Below, piece after piece: positions 61,078 through 64,000 of a stretch of 64,000 nucleotides of DNA; positions within the stretch are counted from its first letter, which is position 1, and every line of letters begins with the position of its first letter. Source of the DNA: Paraburkholderia ginsengiterrae (GTDB lineage: Bacteria > Pseudomonadota > Gammaproteobacteria > Burkholderiales > Burkholderiaceae). The DNA lies in NCBI RefSeq assembly GCF_001645125.1, contig NZ_LXKA01000232.1, positions 1-64,000 on the forward strand, in the 5' to 3' direction. The notes under the pieces were generated by a model, which had not been told where the DNA came from, ran no database searches, and saw nothing but the letters and a program-made list of their open reading frames with translations. A program made the translations under genes and the position numbers.

Positions 61078-61087
61078 AGGAGACATC

Positions 61088-61297
61088 ATGCTCAAGCTCT
61101 TCATCGGAATTGGCATTCCCTACATCGGCGTGATTGGCCTGCTGCCCTGGGTCGCTTCAGTCGACCGGTACGTGTTCGGTGTGCCATTCATCTATGCGTG
61201 GATCTTCACGTGGTTCGTGCTGACCTCGGGTTGCCTGCTGCTCTGCTGGCGCCTGTTCGACCGCCATTTCGACGACGCTCACCCGCAAAACAACTGA
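61088..61297 (+). CDS. DUF3311 small membrane protein
   Basis: 69 residues from ATG 61088 (CAGGAGA upstream). Two transmembrane helices (FIGIGIPYIGVIGLLPWVA and YAWIFTWFVLTSGCLLLCWR) followed by a charged tail. DUF3311 proteins are typically encoded just before sodium:solute symporters, as here (18 bp gap), and are thought to be small partner subunits. Confidence 0.9.
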   Translation: MLKLFIGIGIPYIGVIGLLPWVASVDRYVFGVPFIYAWIFTWFVLTSGCLLLCWRLFDRHFDDAHPQNN

Positions 61298-61315
61298 AGC
61301 CGCAGGAGAACCCGG

Positions 61316-62701
61316 ATGTCCACTGCCGTATTTCTCGGTTTGATTCTGTTCTCCCTGTATCTGGCGATACGCTCGAAGAAAGGACATGGCGCGCAGAGCG
61401 TGCACGATTTCTTCGTCGCGTCCCGGCAGTTCGGCGCTTATCTGGTCTTTTTTCTCGCCGCCGGCGAAATCTACAGCATCGGCACGATGGTCGGCTTTCC
61501 GGGCGGCATCTATGCCAAGGGGCCGACCTATGGCGTCTGGTTTCTCGGCTATATCCTGCTCGCGTATCCCGTCGGCTATTTCATCGGGCCCAAAATCTGG
61601 CAGGCGGGCAAGCGCTATAACGCCATTACGCTGCCGGACCTGTTCAAAGGTCACTTTGGCAGCCGCACGCTGGAACTCGTCGTGGCCGCCTCGGCAATCC
61701 TGTTTCTGCTGCCGTGGGGCGAGCTGCAGTTCACCGGTCTCGTCGCCGCGTTCAAAGGGCTCGGCTGGAATTTTCAGCCGCTGTATCTGATCCTCATCTC
61801 CGCGGTGATGGCGTTCACGTATATCGCCATCTCGGGGGTGCGTGCCTCGGCCTATATATCCATCCTCAAAGACGTGCTGATGGTCGTGGCGATCGTGATT
61901 ACGGGGATCGCCGTCGCGTGGGAATCCGGTGTCACGGAGGTCTTTCACGCAGCCAGCCTGCACGTCAGCAACAGCATGAACTCCAGTCAGCTGACGTTCT
62001 CGATGAGCACCATGCTGTTCCAGTCGATGGGCTTCTACGTGATGCCGTTCGCGGTGCAGGTCTTTTTCACGGCCACGAGCCCGAATACGATCCGGCGCAC
62101 CCAGATTGCCATGCCGCTGTACATGCTGATGTATCCGTTCCTCGTGATTGCGTCGTACTACGCGATCAGTCAGAACCTGCATCTGGCGTCGCCGAACGAA
62201 GCCTTCTTCGCGGCGGCGATCCGTCTGCTGCCGGGCTGGCTGCTGGGGTTGGTGGCGGCCGGCGCGTCGCTCTCGGGTTTGCTGGTCCTGACCGGCATCT
62301 GCCTTGCCATCGGCCCGATCGTCACGCGCAATCTGCTGCCGAGCATGCCTGAGAACCGGCAGAAAGCCAGCGCGAAAGTGGTGATCGTGGTCTATCTGCT
62401 GGCATCGATCGTAATGACATTGCTGACGCCGAATCTGATGCTCACGCTGATCAACACCGCGTACTATGGCGTGACTCAGTTCTTCCCGGGCGTGATGGTC
62501 ATTCTGTTCTCGCTGCGCGTCAAGCCGTCTGCCGTTGCGGCGGGGATTCTGACCGGCCAGATACTGGCGATCATTCTCTACCTGCTGCATATCGATCTTG
62601 GTGGTTTCAATCTGGGGCTGTTTTGCCTCGCCATCAATATCGCGGTCACGGTGGTGCTGAACCTCGGCTCGAAGCGCAAGCCGGTGCATGCGTTGTCCTA
62701 A
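61316..62701 (+). CDS. sodium:solute symporter (SSS) family protein
   Basis: 461 residues with about 12-13 transmembrane helices. Family features are FFVASRQFGAYLVFFLAAGE in helix 1, then TLPDLFKGHFGSRTLELVVA, and LVAAGASLSGLLVLTGICLA in the middle. It imports an organic solute with Na+, together with the DUF3311 protein. The amidohydrolase gene downstream may act on the imported compound. Substrate not predictable from sequence. Confidence 0.92.
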   Translation: MSTAVFLGLILFSLYLAIRSKKGHGAQSVHDFFVASRQFGAYLVFFLAAGEIYSIGTMVGFPGGIYAKGPTYGVWFLGYILLAYPVGYFIGPKIWQAGKRYNAITLPDLFKGHFGSRTLELVVAASAILFLLPWGELQFTGLVAAFKGLGWNFQPLYLILISAVMAFTYIAISGVRASAYISILKDVLMVVAIVITGIAVAWESGVTEVFHAASLHVSNSMNSSQLTFSMSTMLFQSMGFYVMPFAVQVFFTATSPNTIRRTQIAMPLYMLMYPFLVIASYYAISQNLHLASPNEAFFAAAIRLLPGWLLGLVAAGASLSGLLVLTGICLAIGPIVTRNLLPSMPENRQKASAKVVIVVYLLASIVMTLLTPNLMLTLINTAYYGVTQFFPGVMVILFSLRVKPSAVAAGILTGQILAIILYLLHIDLGGFNLGLFCLAINIAVTVVLNLGSKRKPVHALS

Positions 62702-62752
62702 GTGTTTGGTGTCAAGCTTCAGGATCTGATCTCACTCTAACCGCGCCCATTC

Positions 62753-64000
62753 ATGACTGTGCCTGAACGTAGTCCCGTGACCGTATTCGTCGCCAGAAAA
62801 ATCCTGACGATGAATCCCGCCCAGCCGCACGCCACGCATGTCGCGGTTCGCGACGGACGGATTCTGTCCGTCGGCAGCCTCGACGACGTGAGCCAGTGGG
62901 GAAGCGTTGAAATCGTCGATACGTTCCGCGACAAGGTGCTGATGCCCGGCCTCGTGGAAGGGCATTGCCACCTGATGGAAGGCGCGATGTGGGACGCCGT
63001 GTATCTGGGCTACTACGACCGGCGCGGTCCTGACGGCAAGCTGTGGCCGGGCCTGAAAACGCTCGATGAAGTGATCGCCCGCCTGAGCGAAGCGCAACGC
63101 ACCATGACGGATGCGGCCGCGCCGCTTCTCGCCTGGGGCTTCGATCCAATTTTCTTCGGCACGAGCCGTTTGTCGGTCAAGGAACTCGATACCGTGTCGT
63201 CGAGCCGGCCGATCGTGGTGCTGCATGCGAGCGTGCACCTGATGAACGTCAACAGCGCGATGCTTGCGCTCGCCGGTATCGACGAAGACACCGACATCGA
63301 CGGTATCGACCGCGATCGGCACGGCCAGCCGAGCGGCGAGCTACAGGAATTCGCCGCCATGTTCCCGGTGTATCAGGTGATCGGCAGCCAACTTTCCATC
63401 GCGGCGAGCGAGAAGCCGGAGGCCATCTGGAACTTCGGCAGAGTGGCGCAGTTGGCCGGCGTCACGACTGCGACGGATCTGGTCAACGATCTGTCGGCGC
63501 TGGGCAATCGCAACCTGCGCGAAGTCACGGCCGACCCGCAGTATCCCGTGAGGATCGTGCCCGCGTTCGCGCCGCAGCGAAGCCCGGAAAACGGGGTCGA
63601 AAAAGTGCTGGCCGCGCTTCGCGACAGTACCGACAAACTCAGATTCGGCCCGGTCAAGTTTATCGTCGACGGCTCGATTCAGGGCTTTACGGCGCGCCTG
63701 AAATGGCCGGGCTATTTCAACGGGCAGCCTAACGGCTTGTGGCTCATTCCACCTGGCCAACTCGAAGAGGTGTTCACGCCGTTTCATCGCGCGGGGCTGC
63801 AACTGCACATCCACACCAATGGCGACGAAGCCACCGAGGTGGTGCTCGACGCGCTCGAGCGCATGCTCGACGCGTTTCCGCGCGGCGATCACCGGCATAC
63901 CTTGCAGCATTGCCAGATGGCCGACGCGAGCCAGTTGGCGCGAGCCGCGAAACTGGGCCTGTGCATCAACTTTTTCTCCAACCATATCTACTACTGGGGC
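62753..64000 (+). CDS. amidohydrolase family protein (YtcJ-like), 3' end cut off
   Basis: 416 residues to the window edge, from ATG 62753. The N-terminal beta-sandwich (FVARKILTMNPAQPHATHVA) leads to the metal-binding HxH in LVEGHCHLMEGAM, then VDGSIQGFTARLKWPGYF, and a later His in LQLHIHTNGDEATE and HRHTLQHCQMA. These match YtcJ-type metal-dependent amidohydrolases (about 540 residues). It follows the symporter gene by 51 bp, so the pair probably takes up and hydrolyses an amide or cyclic substrate. Confidence 0.9.
   Translation, partial: MTVPERSPVTVFVARKILTMNPAQPHATHVAVRDGRILSVGSLDDVSQWGSVEIVDTFRDKVLMPGLVEGHCHLMEGAMWDAVYLGYYDRRGPDGKLWPGLKTLDEVIARLSEAQRTMTDAAAPLLAWGFDPIFFGTSRLSVKELDTVSSSRPIVVLHASVHLMNVNSAMLALAGIDEDTDIDGIDRDRHGQPSGELQEFAAMFPVYQVIGSQLSIAASEKPEAIWNFGRVAQLAGVTTATDLVNDLSALGNRNLREVTADPQYPVRIVPAFAPQRSPENGVEKVLAALRDSTDKLRFGPVKFIVDGSIQGFTARLKWPGYFNGQPNGLWLIPPGQLEEVFTPFHRAGLQLHIHTNGDEATEVVLDALERMLDAFPRGDHRHTLQHCQMADASQLARAAKLGLCINFFSNHIYYWG

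Noticed and set aside
61157-62689. 510-codon open frame antisense to the symporter gene
   Set aside because: Product is Gln/His/Arg-rich low-complexity sequence, as expected from reading a membrane protein gene backward.

Overview
The window looks like chromosomal DNA of a high-GC beta-proteobacterium of the Burkholderiaceae, most likely Paraburkholderia or a close relative. This rests on the gene order tig-clpP-clpX-lon-hupB, the overall codon use, and the mix of catabolic, regulatory and efflux genes. The genus is inferred from recognised protein families, not from a database search.

Layout. 1-15.8 kb is conserved core: the end of a DUF1501 gene, a squalene/phytoene-synthase-like protein, tRNA-Leu(UAG), a DUF2339-DUF3999 membrane pair, a MarR regulator, glycerate kinase, then the protein quality-control block tig, clpP, clpX, lon (each followed by a clear hairpin terminator), hupB and tRNA-Val(UAC). 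15.7-30.4 kb is a genomic island. It is flanked by a ~95-bp direct repeat of the tRNA-Val 3' end plus its terminator, and it carries the remains of a P4-type integrase next to the tRNA. Its cargo is an AraC regulator, a PEBP-like protein, NudC, a GST-SDR pair with a divergent LysR, a TetR regulator with a three-gene RND efflux pump, the broken end of a second TetR gene, and an AT-richer orphan gene.

30.4-41.2 kb is a catabolic neighbourhood. A six-gene leftward cluster (MaoC, flavin reductase, hydrolase-NTF2 fusion, hydrolase, enoyl-CoA hydratase, LysR) is followed by a tautomerase with a divergent AraC, a Dke1-like cupin / NTF2 / VOC cluster, a MASE4-GGDEF diguanylate cyclase and an AhpD-like protein. 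41.2-48.3 kb holds an AraC regulator divergent from a 2-oxoacid dehydrogenase operon (E1 alpha, E1 beta, E2; no E3), then YbaK, BON-domain and patatin proteins.

48.4-58.7 kb is the most interesting part. cysD and a cysN-cysC fusion make PAPS, a LuxR-type regulator follows, and on the other side of some degenerate DNA (OYE and vgrG remnants) lie an SRPBCC gene and a divergent operon of DUF1214 protein, PAPS-dependent sulfotransferase, SnoaL-like protein and SDR. The promoters of cysD, the SRPBCC gene and the DUF1214 operon share a palindrome (GTCCG-NN-CGGAC within TAGTCCGGTCGGACGAA), always in the same orientation to the gene. I infer a co-regulated sulfation pathway with its own PAPS supply.

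58.7-64 kb carries a DHH phosphoesterase with a 12-bp tandem repeat in its 5' end, a TauE/SafE-like permease, twin hairpin repeats with compensatory base changes, a DUF3311-sodium/solute symporter pair, and an amidohydrolase cut by the window end. Most long antisense open frames are shadows caused by high GC.
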